DNA from: Impatiens glandulifera
Lineage: Eukaryota > Streptophyta > Magnoliopsida > Ericales > Balsaminaceae
DNA: 64,000 nt
Reading direction: 5' to 3'
Assembly: GCF_907164915.1 (NCBI RefSeq)
Contig: NC_061862.1
Coordinates: forward strand, 35,775,522 to 35,839,521
Each line of letters starts with the position of its first letter. The first letter of the stretch is position 1. Positions 1 to 11,300 of the stretch are shown here, piece by piece. Made by a program: the position numbers and the translations under genes. The notes beneath the pieces were generated by a model. That model made no database searches. It was not told the DNA's origin and was given only the letters and a program-made list of their open reading frames with translations.

Positions 1-663
1 AACATATATAGGACTCATCGGTTCCTTGCTATATGTAACTGCTAGCAGGCCAGACATTCAATTTGTTGTTGGTGTCTGTGGCAGATTTCAGGCTGATCCT
101 AAACTCTCTCATTTTACTACTGCTAAGCGTATTCTTAAATATTTGAAGGAACTCAAAATATGGGACTGTGGTATCCGAAGGATTCCAGTTTCAATTTAAC
201 TAGTTTCTCAGATGCAGATTATGCAGGATGCAAAATCGATAGAAAAAGCACAAGTGGAACTTGCCAGTTCCTTGGAGATCATCTAATCACATGGTTCAGC
301 AAGAAACAGACATCAGTCGCAACTTCAATAGCAAAAGCAGAGTATCTTGCAGCTGGTAGTTGCTGTTCTCAAGTTTTGTGGATTCAACAACAGCTTAGAG
401 ACTATGGAATTGAGGCTGATGAATCTCCAATTTTCTACGACAACACAGGTGCTATCGCAATATCCTATAACCTTGTTCTGCATTCTCGGACAAAGCATAT
501 TGAAATCAGGCATCATTTCATCCGAGAACACGTCAATCAGAAGTAAATCCGTCTTGAACATGTTCCTACAGATCAACAAATTGTAGACATCTTCACGAAA
601 CCTCTGCCGGAAGCTAAGTTTTCTCATTTTAGAAACATGTTAGGTCTTATTGATCTTGATTGA
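1..663 (+). pseudogene. Copia retrotransposon pol tail (end of RT and RNase H), broken
   Basis: This is the 3' end of a Ty1/copia polyprotein; its upstream part lies outside the window. From base 2 the text reads a typical end-of-RT block (SLLYVTASRPDI), and after a frameshift near 150 it continues in another frame from 160. RNase H motifs are clear: SDADYAG, KSTSG, AEYLAA, YDNTGAI and HSRTKHIEIRHHFIRE. A TAA at 544-546 interrupts the frame; beyond it the expected tail (DIFTKPLPEAKF) runs to a TGA at 661-663. At least two lesions make it non-functional. In a live element this domain removes the RNA template during reverse transcription. The Sirevirus-like placing rests on the neighbouring LTR and extra ORF. 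Confidence 0.9.
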
Positions 664-1451
664 CGTAATTATGTGCATAAATTGAGGGGGAACGTATTGT
701 TCAAAACAAAACTGATCAGATATGAAAGACAGAGGTCTTATCTTGTCCTAAGGATTTAGAGTTTGAGAAACACATCTACTTAGACGAACATCTCCCTTAG
801 CAGATTCATCTTTATATGAAATCATTGTCTTGGTTATTTTAACCTGCTTGGTTAGACGAATGCATCTATTAGACGGACACGTCTAATAGACGTTAGACGC
901 TTTTACGTCATGAGCAAGAGGATGCTCACTTCTAATCAGACACGCGTGTCTCACGTGCTGTTGTAGCATAATTAGACGTACACGTCTAATAGACTGATTT
1001 TCAAAAAGAAGTTGAAAATGTGAAAAGGAGAATAAAACGTCTAACTACTAGTGTAATTAGACTTTTCATCTTCTGGCATTTAGGACAGCTGTCCTTTAAT
1101 GATGTTTGTTTAAGTTCTCCTTCCCACCGAAAAATAAATCAGTCATTCCTCAAAAGAATTGAAGACACGTGTCTCACAATATACAAGAAATGACTAAAAT
1201 TTCTGACAACTTTTGCTTGTACATTTAGCATTAAACGTTCTATTTCATGCTAACATTAAATGCTGTTTATTGAGAACTGTCTTTTGAAATTCTTGACGGT
1301 AGAAACAATCATTAGTTTTCTTCTTCATGATTAAAACCTCAATATTAATAGGTTCATTCACTCTAAAAGATAGAAGATCCTTGAAATCTCTCTTTCTCTC
1401 TTTAGAAGTCGAATCCTTTGAATCTTTCAAATCCTTGTTCATCAAATCAAT
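664..1451 (+). other. Non-coding spacer between pol and accessory ORF, with a purine tract
   Basis: There is no coding signal. A purine-rich stretch (TTGAGGGGGAA, 682-692) soon after the pol stop resembles a polypurine tract and may be an internal plus-strand primer. Between about 850 and 1060 the TTAGACG/CGTCTAA words that fill the downstream LTR already occur several times, so the same motif is present on both sides of the accessory ORF. Confidence 0.5.
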
Positions 1452-2209
1452 ATGCTGCCTTTCCTACCAAAATCGATTCAAGTGGACTTTCAATCCGTAT
1501 CCACTCTTGAATCTCCGGGCATGCAAAGGATGTTCGATTCTCTAAAAGCTTCAGGGCTGAGAAGATTCCTCACCCCTTATGAAACTTATCATGAACAACT
1601 TGTCAACGAATTCTTTCAAATCGCTAGCTTCTATCAAGATAATGTTATTGCTGGTGCTGTAATGGGTCAGATGGTATGGCTCACAGAATAATCTTTTTGT
1701 GAGTTCTTTCATCTCCCAACAGAAGGTATGGATGACTTCTCCACCACTCAACCTAACTTGATGATTACGATGATAAAAGTCTTTTCCGATTCCCCTGAAG
1801 TAGATATTCATGGAAAGAAAAACCTTCTAAAGGTTGAATATGCTCTATAAGCGATATCATTTCGAAATCTCTTTTGTCTAAAGAAACTTCCTACAAGTAT
1901 TGTACAAAGGTCTTTCAGATAATGGTGGCTATCACTAGGGGTGTTCCGGTGAACTGGACAAGCTTCCTCTTTGGGAATCTTGTCAGAATGGTTGTAGCTA
2001 GAAAGAAGATCTTCGGCTTTGACGGTCCTCTCAGTTCTTTTCTCTGTCATCGTTTGAACGAACCTGGTAAGAGTTTCTCCCTCCCTTCTAAGATCCTAAA
2101 CTACCAGAAAGTGGTAGATTACATTCAAAGGGTGGAAACGCTCAAGTCTAAGAAACGAAAAAGTGAAGACTCCAACTCCCCTCTAACTACAGTCTTAGAG
2201 ACATCTTAG
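1452..2209 (+). pseudogene. Accessory ORF of the copia element (plant-transposon-protein-like), broken
   Basis: Two open pieces, 1452-1691 and 1874-2209, belong to one reading. From the ATG at 1452 the protein starts MLPFLPKSIQVDFQSV and has FDSLKASGLRRFL. After an in-frame TAA (1689-1691) it continues with FHLPTEGMDDF, meets another stop near 1848, and resumes in a shifted frame with IMVAITRGVPVNW, ending in a Lys/Arg-rich tail. From memory this layout (IQVDFxSV, LPTEGM, ITxGxxVNW) matches a poorly characterised family called 'putative plant transposon protein', common in some asterid genomes. It lies between pol and the 3' LTR, where some Sireviruses carry an extra ORF. Its role is unknown. 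Stops and a frameshift mean this copy is dead. Confidence 0.65.
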
Positions 2210-2374
2210 GTTGAAGTCTATCCTATCTAGAAGTTATGACCAGGAAGAAGAAGAAGACTAATGATTAAATGTCCTTTTGTATTTATTTTGAATGCATGTC
2301 TTGTTATATGTTTGTTTATTTATTGGATGAATGCATGTCTTGTTATATGTATGCAGGTTTGCAATTTCTTCATC

Positions 2375-2388
2375 AAAAAAGGGGAAAT
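2375..2388 (+). other. Polypurine tract before 3' LTR
   Basis: A run of A followed by GGGGAAA lies immediately before the inferred LTR start, the position of the plus-strand primer in LTR retrotransposons. Element orientation is plus. Confidence 0.7.
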
Positions 2389-2548
2389 TATTGGGTCAAA
2401 TTATTTTGACTAAGTGTTGAAATAATTTACCCACTGATATTTTAATGATGAAATAATTTATAAGTTTCAATACAGGTGTATTGAGACAACATGTCTCTAG
2501 ACTTGGATCTAATGAGGGGCATTAGACCGATTTTGATTTTCATTCGCA

Positions 2549-3059
2549 TAAGAATTAGACTCACAGTCTAACTCATCGGAGTTAGACGTGTAGTCTAATA
2601 GACGTGTAAATTATACGTAAGTCTAATGGAATTAGACGTGAGTCTAATAGAATTAGACGTATAGTCTAACTCATCGGAGTTAGACGTGTAAGTATAATAG
2701 ATGTGTAAAGAATTAGACAGATGGTCTAATGAATACACTGAATTAGACGTAAGTCTAATGGAATTAGACGTGAGTCTAATAGAATTAGACGTACAGTCTA
2801 ACTCATCGGAGTTAGACGTGTAAGTCTAATAGATGTGTAAAGAATTAGACGAATGGTCTAATGAATACACGGAATTAGACGTAAGTCTAATGGAATTAGA
2901 CGTGAGTCTAATAGAATTAGACGTACAGTCTAACTCATCGGAGTTAGACGTGTAAGTCTAATAGATGTGTAAAAAATTAGACGGATGGTCTAATGAATAC
3001 ACAGAATTAGACGTACAGTCTAACTCATCGGAGTTAGACGTGTAAGTCTAATAGTTATG
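2549..3059 (+). repeat. 132-bp tandem repeat of TTAGAC palindromes inside LTR
   Basis: The landmark GTCTAATGGA recurs at about 2621, 2753 and 2885, a period of 132 bp. Each unit is made of smaller inverted pairs such as GTTAGACGTG facing GTCTAAC, so it is dense in short potential hairpins. Confidence 0.85.
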
Positions 3060-3730
3060 TAAATTAGACGGATTGTCTAATTAGTGAAAGTTAAACGTGA
3101 GTCTAACTCCTTCAGATTAGTCTGAAGTAGAACCAGAATTAGACGTAGCATTCTAACTCAGTGGAGTTAGACGTGCCGGTTTAATGGTTATTATAATTAG
3201 ACGGGTTGTCTAATTAGTGAAAGTTAGACGTGAGTCTAACTCCTTCAGATTAGTCTGAGGTAGAACCGGAATTAGACGTAGCAGTCTAACTTAGTGGAGT
3301 TAGACGTGCCGGTCTAATGGTTATTATAATTAGACGGGTTGTCTAATTAGTGAAAATTAGACGTGAGTCTAACTCCTTCAGATTAGTCTGAGATAGAACC
3401 GGACTTAGACGTAGCAGTCTAACTCAGTGGAGTTAGACGTGCCGGTCTAATGGTTATTATAATTAGACGGGTTGTCTAATTAGTGAAAGTTAGACGTGAG
3501 TCTAACTCCTTCAGATTAGTCTGAGGTAGAACCGGAATTAGACGTAGCAGTCTAACTCAGTGGAGTTAGACGTGCCGGTCTAATGGTTATTATAATTAGA
3601 CGGGTTGTCTAATTAGTGAAAGTTAGACGTGAGTCTAACTCCTTCAGATATTAGTCTGAGGTAGAACCGGAATTAGACGTGGTAGTCTAACTCAGTGGAG
3701 TTAGACGTACCCGTCTAATGGTTATGTAAA
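3060..3730 (+). repeat. 133-bp tandem repeat, second TTAGAC type, inside LTR
   Basis: TAGAACC recurs at about 3128, 3261, 3394, 3527 and 3662: five units of 133-135 bp. Each unit has perfect small palindromes (ATTAGAC-GGGTT-GTCTAAT and AGTTAGAC-GTGA-GTCTAACT). It differs from the preceding 132-bp unit but is built from the same word, so both probably arose from one founder motif. Confidence 0.88.
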
Positions 3731-4726
3731 TTAGACGCGAGTCTAATTATATTAGACCAGGCGGTCTAATAGACGTTTTTCAATAGAAGGAGTTGACTTA
3801 TTTCATTAGACTGATTTTTTCAAATCCGTCTAACTGAAATACGTATAATGCTCTGTTCAAGCAGTACGCTTGAATCTAGCATTTCTCCTACCCACGTGCT
3901 ATAGTTGTACCCTAATCCTGCTCCACTTTCCAGTGAAGATTAGTACAATAGCTATATGCATCCAATCAAGGAATGCCACGTAAGAGAATTTTCCTCACAT
4001 TACCTGTTTCGCATGTACATCCCTGAAGGAATATTCGGCGCACTACCAGTTCGGTACGGCCACGATCCTTGTGCTCAGAACCTGTTGTGTACAAATGAGG
4101 TTTTCCAATGGAGGAGCGCCACGTTTCATTCTTGAAGATTCGACCGTTAGTCCCTGCTCAGTACTTAAGCAATCCTAAGGACAACGGACAATCTTCCTCA
4201 ACCAATCTTACGAACAAGCAATCTGATTTTGCAGAGAGAGACTACTCAATCATCTTGCTTACTGAATTTACTCTTTGAAGCTTCTTTCTGATTTTACTGT
4301 GTGTGAATCGAGAAAGAGAGCTAAAATCAAAACACCATTAGCTGAGTGATATTCTTTATCTTCTTGTAATTGAACAGAAAGTGTTCTGTTCAATAGTGAA
4401 CTAAGTGTGTGTGCAAACTGTATTTGATTCTCATCATATTATAGTGAATTCTTCCGGTGGTTGGAAGAAGGGATGACGTAAGAGAGTTTCTCTGAACATC
4501 CATAAACAAACTGCTGTGTTCTTCATTTCTGTCATCTTTTCATATTTCATCTTGTGCTTCAAACCCAAGTAAACAATTCCGCCTTGAATCTGTTTCAAGT
4601 GTTTACACAAGTTTGCGTAGAATAGAAAGAGATATTAATCACTAACAGAATTTCTATCAAACCGTTTTTCATAAGCCTTCATCATTAGCTAGACCCATGT
4701 CTCTATTGATAAAGTCGATCCTATCA

Positions 4727-5145
4727 AACTTGTTTCAAAAGTACTAGAAAATCTTAATGCGAATAACGTATAAAATATGTAGTGGAATGAATTAAACTGA
4801 TCTCTCTATTATTGCATTGACATGATTTTTTTTTATACTCACATTCTATTGAATAGTTGTATTTATTTAGTTCCTCTTTTTAATATACAACTATTGACAC
4901 CTTTATGTTTTAATCTCAGATCATGAAGGTGAATCAAATGAGAGACGTAAATATATCGGATATTGCTGCCATAGTGTAGAGGCGCTTATCGGCCCATACA
5001 TGTATAAAAATTCTATAATTCTATAATTCTATTTATCTTTTTATTGTGTTTATTATATATAATTGTTTGATTAATACTATATAATATATTTTAATTGCAG
5101 GATTCCTTCATTATATATCACCGTTTGAACTGTTTATGAGTTCAA
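4727..5145 (+). pseudogene. PEX5: PEX5 fragment copy 1 (exons e and f only)
   Basis: This is the 3' part of a unit; everything upstream was lost at, or lies beyond, the copia insertion. Exon e (4920-5000) follows a CTCAG acceptor and reads VNQMRDVNISDIAAI, matching the PEX5 stretch of type SQMRxxxxxxIAAMEQTR. It is then interrupted by a TAG where Gln is expected. Exon f (5101-5145) lies between TTGCAG and GTAAGT and reads FLHYIS before further change, like PEX5 FLQFVSKMS. Splice signals are intact but the reading frame is not, so no protein is expected. Confidence 0.75.
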
Positions 5146-7200
5146 GTAAGTTATTTTTATCCTACTTAAATTTATATTATCATATTTTTATTTTAGAGCA
5201 TGATAGGTTTGTTTTTTAAAGTCATTTTTTTTATGCATTTTATATTTTAAAAATTATTAGAATTTGAATTTAAATAATCCATGTTTATTTGAAAATAAAT
5301 AAACATATATCATATACTAAGTTTAACTTTGTAAATGTTAAAAATATTAATAAATTTATTAAAATATTATTTTTTATATAAATATAATTTCTTATTAAAT
5401 TTAATTTTTTTATTAAATATTTTTTTATTAAATTTAAATTTGTATTCAACAAATACAAAAGGCATGTTTTCTATTTAATTTGCATTTAACTTACTTTTAT
5501 TAAATTTTAAATTTACATTTAACATATGTATTAAATTTTATTTCGTTTTATACTTATAAATTTCTTAAGGATATTATTCTTTTTTTTTAATATTCTTATT
5601 ATATTTATAAATAATTTTAAATTAAACTTAATTTTATCATTAATTCATAAAAAAAACTTTTATATCTTGCATTCAATAAATTTTTCATTAAATTTAAATT
5701 TGTATTAAACTTATGAAAATTACATTTTTTTAATTTAATCTAATATAATATAATTTTGAATTAAACTTATTTTTTATTAAATTTAATTTTACATTAAACT
5801 TATTTAAAACATGTTTTGCATTCAATTTTATTTAGTTTTTTTACTTATATATTTATTTTTACATTAATCTTATAATCGCTATAAATAATTTAAAATTTTG
5901 ACTTAAATTTAAATTTATTACTAATTCATAAATAAATTTTATATTTTACATTAAATATATTTAATTAAATTTATATATGTATTAAACATATTAAAATTGC
6001 ATTTTTTCTATAAATATAATATAATTTATATTTATATTAAGCTTTTTATAATTATATTTTTTCTTTTTAATATAATATATATTAAATTTAATATTTGTAT
6101 TAAACTTATTTAAAATAAATTTTACATTTTATTTAATTTAGTTTTTTACATATTTATTTCTTATATTAAGAATATTACTTGTTTTTTTAAATATTCTTAT
6201 AATGTTTATAATTAATTTTAAATTAAAATGTTTTTTAAAAATATTTTATAATGTCTATATATAAATTTTAATTTTTCAATTAAAGTTATTTTAAATCATT
6301 AATTCATAAAAACACATTTATATTTTTATAAAATTAAATTTTCTTTTATTAAATTTATTAAAATTACATTTCTTTTTTATTTAATCAAATATAATTTTAA
6401 TTTAATTTAAATTTTGTATTAAACTGATTTTCATTAAATTTGAATTTGTATTAATTTTTTTTTAAATCATATTCTGAATTATATTTTGTTTAGTTTTTTA
6501 CTTATATATTTATTAAATTATATAAGAATATTATTTGTTTTTAAAATATTCTTATAATATTTATAAATAATTTTTAATTTTTAATTAAACTTATATTTAT
6601 TATTAATTCTTAAACAAATTTTTATATTTTACATTATTATTAATCATATTAAAATTTCATTTTTTTCATTTAATCTAATATAATTTAAATTTTGTATTAA
6701 ACTTACTTTTATAAAATTTAAATTAAACTTATTAAAAATATATTTTGTATTAAATTTTATTTAGATTTTTACATATATATTTTTTATATTAAGAATATTA
6801 TTTATTCTTAAATATTCTTATTTATAATGTTTATAAATAATTTTGAATTCATCTTATATTTATCATTAATTCATAAACAAAATTTTCTATTTTACATTAA
6901 ACTATATAATTAAATTATATAAATATTGTGTTATTTCTATATATTCTAATATAATTTAAATTTTGCATGAAACCTATTTTTATTAAATTTAAATTTGTAT
7001 TAAATCTATTCAAAATGTATTTTTGTATTATAGTTTTTAGTTTTTTACTTATATATTTTTTATATTAAGAATATAAATTATTTTTCTATATATTATTTTA
7101 ATGTTTATAAATAATTTTAAATTAAACTTATATGTATCACTAACTCATAAACTAACTTGTATATTTTGTATATTCTTATTAAATTTAAATTTTGCATTAG
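5146..7200. repeat. A/T block 1, internally repetitive
   Basis: The block is almost entirely A and T. The motif AAGAATATT...AATATTCTT followed by TTTATAAATAATTTT recurs at about 5568, 6169, 6526, 6794 and 7066, as do ATTAATTCATAAA and TTAAATTTAAATTTGTATTAAAC. It is therefore a degenerate tandem repeat of roughly 270-360 bp lying in intron position after exon f. No coding potential. Confidence 0.8.
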
Positions 7201-9325
7201 TATTAAATAAAAACCAATATTTGAGAAAAGATCAGAATTTGAACACATTACCATTTACTGCTTGATTATGCGAAAAATTCAAAACAATTGAAAGAAGATT
7301 TTTCGGAAATCTCCAAGAACATTGTGTAAGTAGAGGTATGAGGAATTTTTGCATTACAATAATAGTGAAGGTCTCAGAATGCACATACCACATACCGGGT
7401 GAAACTATTTAAATAAATTTATGAAACAATAACCTAGTTGGATCAATACTAAGGTGAAGTGTGTGGCTCAGAATGCCTGGTTACGGTTACGAACTACTAA
7501 TGAATATCAAGGTAAAGTTTGTTGTCTAAAATTTTGAGTAAAAATTTGAACATAAAGAAAAAAGAAAATATAGTTTTTTTAATTTACAGGGTTTTTTCAA
7601 AGAGATTACAGTTGTCATAATGTCATCAAAGAATGTATTGGATCGATTGACAGGTAAAAATTATTGATTGATTATTTTTTCTATGAACTAATCAACCGTT
7701 ACTTCTGATGGTAACTTCTATCAAGCCAATAATGATCCTCTAAATTTCTTATTTGAATCGAAGTTTTGTTATCATCTTCTACCTCCTAGTACCTATGTCT
7801 CATCTTATCTTTTTTGTCTATAATCTTTTGTCGATAAAATTTTCTAAAATTATTTTTTGACATTTATGCATTTGATTATCAGGGATCAAAATTCATTAGA
7901 GGGTTTTAGCTCTACTGATTAGAATAGACTAGCAACCGACACCAAACATTCAAGTTATTGGCTATATATCGAATGTTAATGGACCTTTGAGAACACAATT
8001 GAATGGTAAACTCTCCATATGAAGGCTTCTGCATTCGCTAAATTATTTTTTATTAGGTAAAGTAGACCTAATTAAAAATTTAAATTTGTTTTCAAGTTTC
8101 TGATTTTGTTCGACTTTGATAAATTGTTTTGATACATTTCTCACGATATTATTTTACACTTTTGAATATTAGTGTGATGAAAAAGTGAACTTTTTTCTTT
8201 CTTGTTGTGTTTCAGGACTGCCCATTTTCAAAGGATTTTTAGTTAATATTCTACATCAATATCAGTATGCTATTAGCAGTGTGTTCCTTTTCATCATTTG
8301 CCTCTTCTAGCAGTATACGTGATCATAGCAACATGAATCATGGGTTAGACACTTATTTATAAATAAAAACATAGAATTCATTAATGCATAGGTGCGCTCC
8401 ATATTTTCTATGAAATCTAAATTTTGAAACTATTGATACATTTCCTTTTAGTTTCTAATTTTATAATGTGTCATGGTCCATCCAAACTATAGTTTTGTCT
8501 AGGTTTTATATTATACAATTTCTATTCATTTTTATTATTTACAAATTCATATGTAGTATGTTGTTTGTCAGGTAATATTGATGGATATGTCAAAGCTAGA
8601 TACCCTGACTTTGAAAGATTCTGTGAATTGGAGGGATATTGAAATAACTCTCAAATTATTTAGAGAGTTGGCCCTAAGGCAGCTAATGGTTGGGTTGACA
8701 AATTTGTTCAACACAAAATAAATCATGGTAATCCAAATTCTTTGGAGAGGCAATTTGGTGTTAGTGGTTGGAATTCTAAATTTTAGCGGGTAGAGCAATT
8801 TACTAAAATTGAATGATGTAAGATTAACTTGGTTTTGTGATACTCTCTATATATTTACAGAGTTTTAATTATTTTTATTTTATCATTTTTTGGAAATTGT
8901 TTCAAAAGCACTAGATAATCTAAATGCGAAAAACGTGTAAAACATCTAGTGGAATGAATTAAACTGATATCTCTATTATTGTATTTATATGATTTTTTTT
9001 ATACTCACATTCTATTGAATGGTTGTAATTTGTTGTATTTATTTAGTTCCTCTTTTTAATATACAGCTATTGACACCTTTATGTTTTATATGTTAAACAA
9101 GATTAATCTCAAATCATGAAGGTGAATCAAATGAGAGATGTAAATATATCGGATATTGCTGTCATTGAGTAGAGGCGCATAAGTATCCATACATGTAAAA
9201 TAATTCAAATTTTCTTTTTATTGTGTTTATTATATATAATAGTTTGATTAACACTGTACAATATATTTTAATTGCATGATTTCTTTATTATATATGACCG
9301 TTTATGAGTTCGTTTATGAGTTCAA
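7201..9325 (+). pseudogene. PEX5: PEX5 fragment copy 2
   Basis: PEX5 is the cytosolic receptor for PTS1 peroxisomal proteins; only its disordered N-terminal half is represented here. Segments: a 7590-7653, a2 7699-7796, b 7883-8005, c 8216-8391, d 8572-8817, e 9113-9194, f 9278-9325. Exon d is the clearest: FERFCELEGYWNNSQ, then GWVDKFVQHK (a WxxxF, PEX14-binding type motif), and here uniquely in frame LERQFGVSGW. Exon c has the shared frame break. A TAG falls after NNSQII in d, the e acceptor has become CTCAA, the f acceptor TTGCAT and the f donor AATAAGT. Dead. Confidence 0.8.
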
Positions 9326-11300
9326 ATAAGTTATTTTATTGAACTACTTAAATTTATATTATCATATTTCTATTTTAGAGCATGATAGGTTTGATTTTAA
9401 AAGTCATTTTTTTATACATTATAGATTTTAAAAATTATTAGAATTCGAATTTAAATAATCTATATTTATTTGGAAATAAATAAACATATATCATAGGCTA
9501 TGTTTAACTTTGTAAATGTTAAAAATATTAATAAATTTATTAAAATATTATTTTTTATATAAATTTAATTTTTTTTATTAAATATATTTTTATTAAATTT
9601 AAATTTGTATTTCACTCATACAAAAAAGATGTTTTCTATTTAATCTGCATTTAACTTACTTTTATTAAATTTTAAATTTACATTTAATATATTTTGTATT
9701 AAATTTTATTTGGTTTTATACTTATATATTTCTAAAGAATATTAATTTTTTTTTTAAATATTCTTATTATATTTATAAATATTTTTAAATTTTGAATTAA
9801 ACTTACTTTTATTATTAATTCATAAACAAACTTTTATATCTTGAATTAAATATATTTTTATTAAATTTAAATTTGTATCAAACTTATAAAATTATATTTT
9901 TTTTAATTTAATCTAATATAATATAATTTTGAATTAAACTTATTTTTTATTAAATTTAATTTTACATTAAACCTATTTAAAACATATTTTGCATTCAATT
10001 ATATTTAGTTTTTTAATTACATATTTCTTTTATTAAATATAATATTTATTTTTCAATTAATCTCGTTATAAATAATTTAAAATTTTGACTTAAATTTAAA
10101 TTTATTATTAATTCATAAATAAATTTTATATTTTAAATTAAACATAATCAATTAAATTTATATATGTATTAAACATATTAAAATTGCATTTTTTCTATAA
10201 ATATAATATAATTTAAATTTATATTTATATTAAGCTTTTTATAATTATTTTTTTTAATATAATATAATGAAATTTAATATTTATATTAAACTTATGAAAA
10301 ATAAATTTTACATTTTATTTAATTTAGTTTTTTACTTATTTATTTCCTATATTAAGAATATTACATGTTTTTTTAATTATTCTTATAATTTTTATAAATA
10401 GTTTTAAATTTTAAATTAAAGTTTTTTTAAAAATATTTTGTAATATTTATAAATAATTTTTCATTTTCAATTAAAGTTATTTTAAATCATTAATTATGAA
10501 AACACTTTTATATTTTTATAAAATTAATTTTTCTTTTATTAAATTTATTAAAAAAAAAATCTCTATTTAATCAAATATTATTTTAATTTAAATTAAATAT
10601 AAATTTTGTATTAAACTGGTTTTCATTAAATTTGAATTTGTATTAAATTTTTTAAAAAACATATTTTGAATTAAATTTTGTTTAATTTTTTATTTATATA
10701 TTTATTGTATTATATAAGAATATTATGTATTTTTAAAATATTATTTATTAATAATTTTTATTTTTTTATTAAACTAATAGTTATTATTAATTCATAAACA
10801 GATTTTTATATTTTGCATTATTATTAATCATATTAAAATTGTATTTTTTCCATTTATTCTAATATAATTTAAATTTTGTATTAAACTTACTTTTATAAAA
10901 TTTAAATTTAGATTAAGATCATTAAAGATATATTTTGTATTAAATTTTATTTAAATTTTTACATATATATTTCTTATATTAAGAATATTATTTATTCTTA
11001 TTATATTTATAAATAATTTTGAATTCAACTTATATTTATCATTAATTCATAAAAAAAAATTCTATTTTGCATTAAACTTATAAATATTGTATTATTTCTA
11101 TTTATTCTAATATAATTTAAATTTTGCATAAAACTTATTTTCATTAAATTGAAATTTGTATTAAATCTATTAAAATATTTTTATATTAAACTTTTTTTAG
11201 TTTTTAAATTAAACTTATATTTATATCTAATTCATAAACTAATTTGTATATTTTGTATAATTTTTATTAAATTTAAAATTTTCATTAATATTAAATAAAA
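9326..11300. repeat. A/T block 2
   Basis: Close copy of A/T block 1 in the same position after exon f, with the same order of sub-motifs (for example TCATTAAATTTGAATTTGTATT) and many small indels. No coding potential. Confidence 0.8.

Larger units (their letters stand above)
2389..4726 (+). mobile_element. 3' LTR of the Sirevirus-like copia element
   Basis: The LTR runs from just after the polypurine tract (TATTGGGTC, probably once TGTTGGGTC) to CCTATCA, where sequence matching the PEX5 array intron begins at once (AACTTGTTTC, 4727). It is unusually long (about 2.3 kb). The first half is two arrays of palindromic repeats. The second half holds promoter and leader-like sequence, including a block near 4450-4500 (GGGATGACGTAAGAGAG) that recurs in other LTRs here as GGGGTGACGTAGGAG (27917 and 55808). 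The element sits at, or interrupts, the left edge of the array. The partner LTR is outside the window. Confidence 0.75.

Noticed and set aside
2549..3730. CRISPR-like appearance of regularly spaced palindromes
   Set aside because: Plant retrotransposon LTR; units are directly tandem with no unique spacers.
7201..7589. First exon and promoter of PEX5 in the 5' block of each unit
   Set aside because: The block is conserved between units but I cannot match it to the PEX5 start (MA-RDLV, GGAACAVPG-type text), so it is left unassigned.
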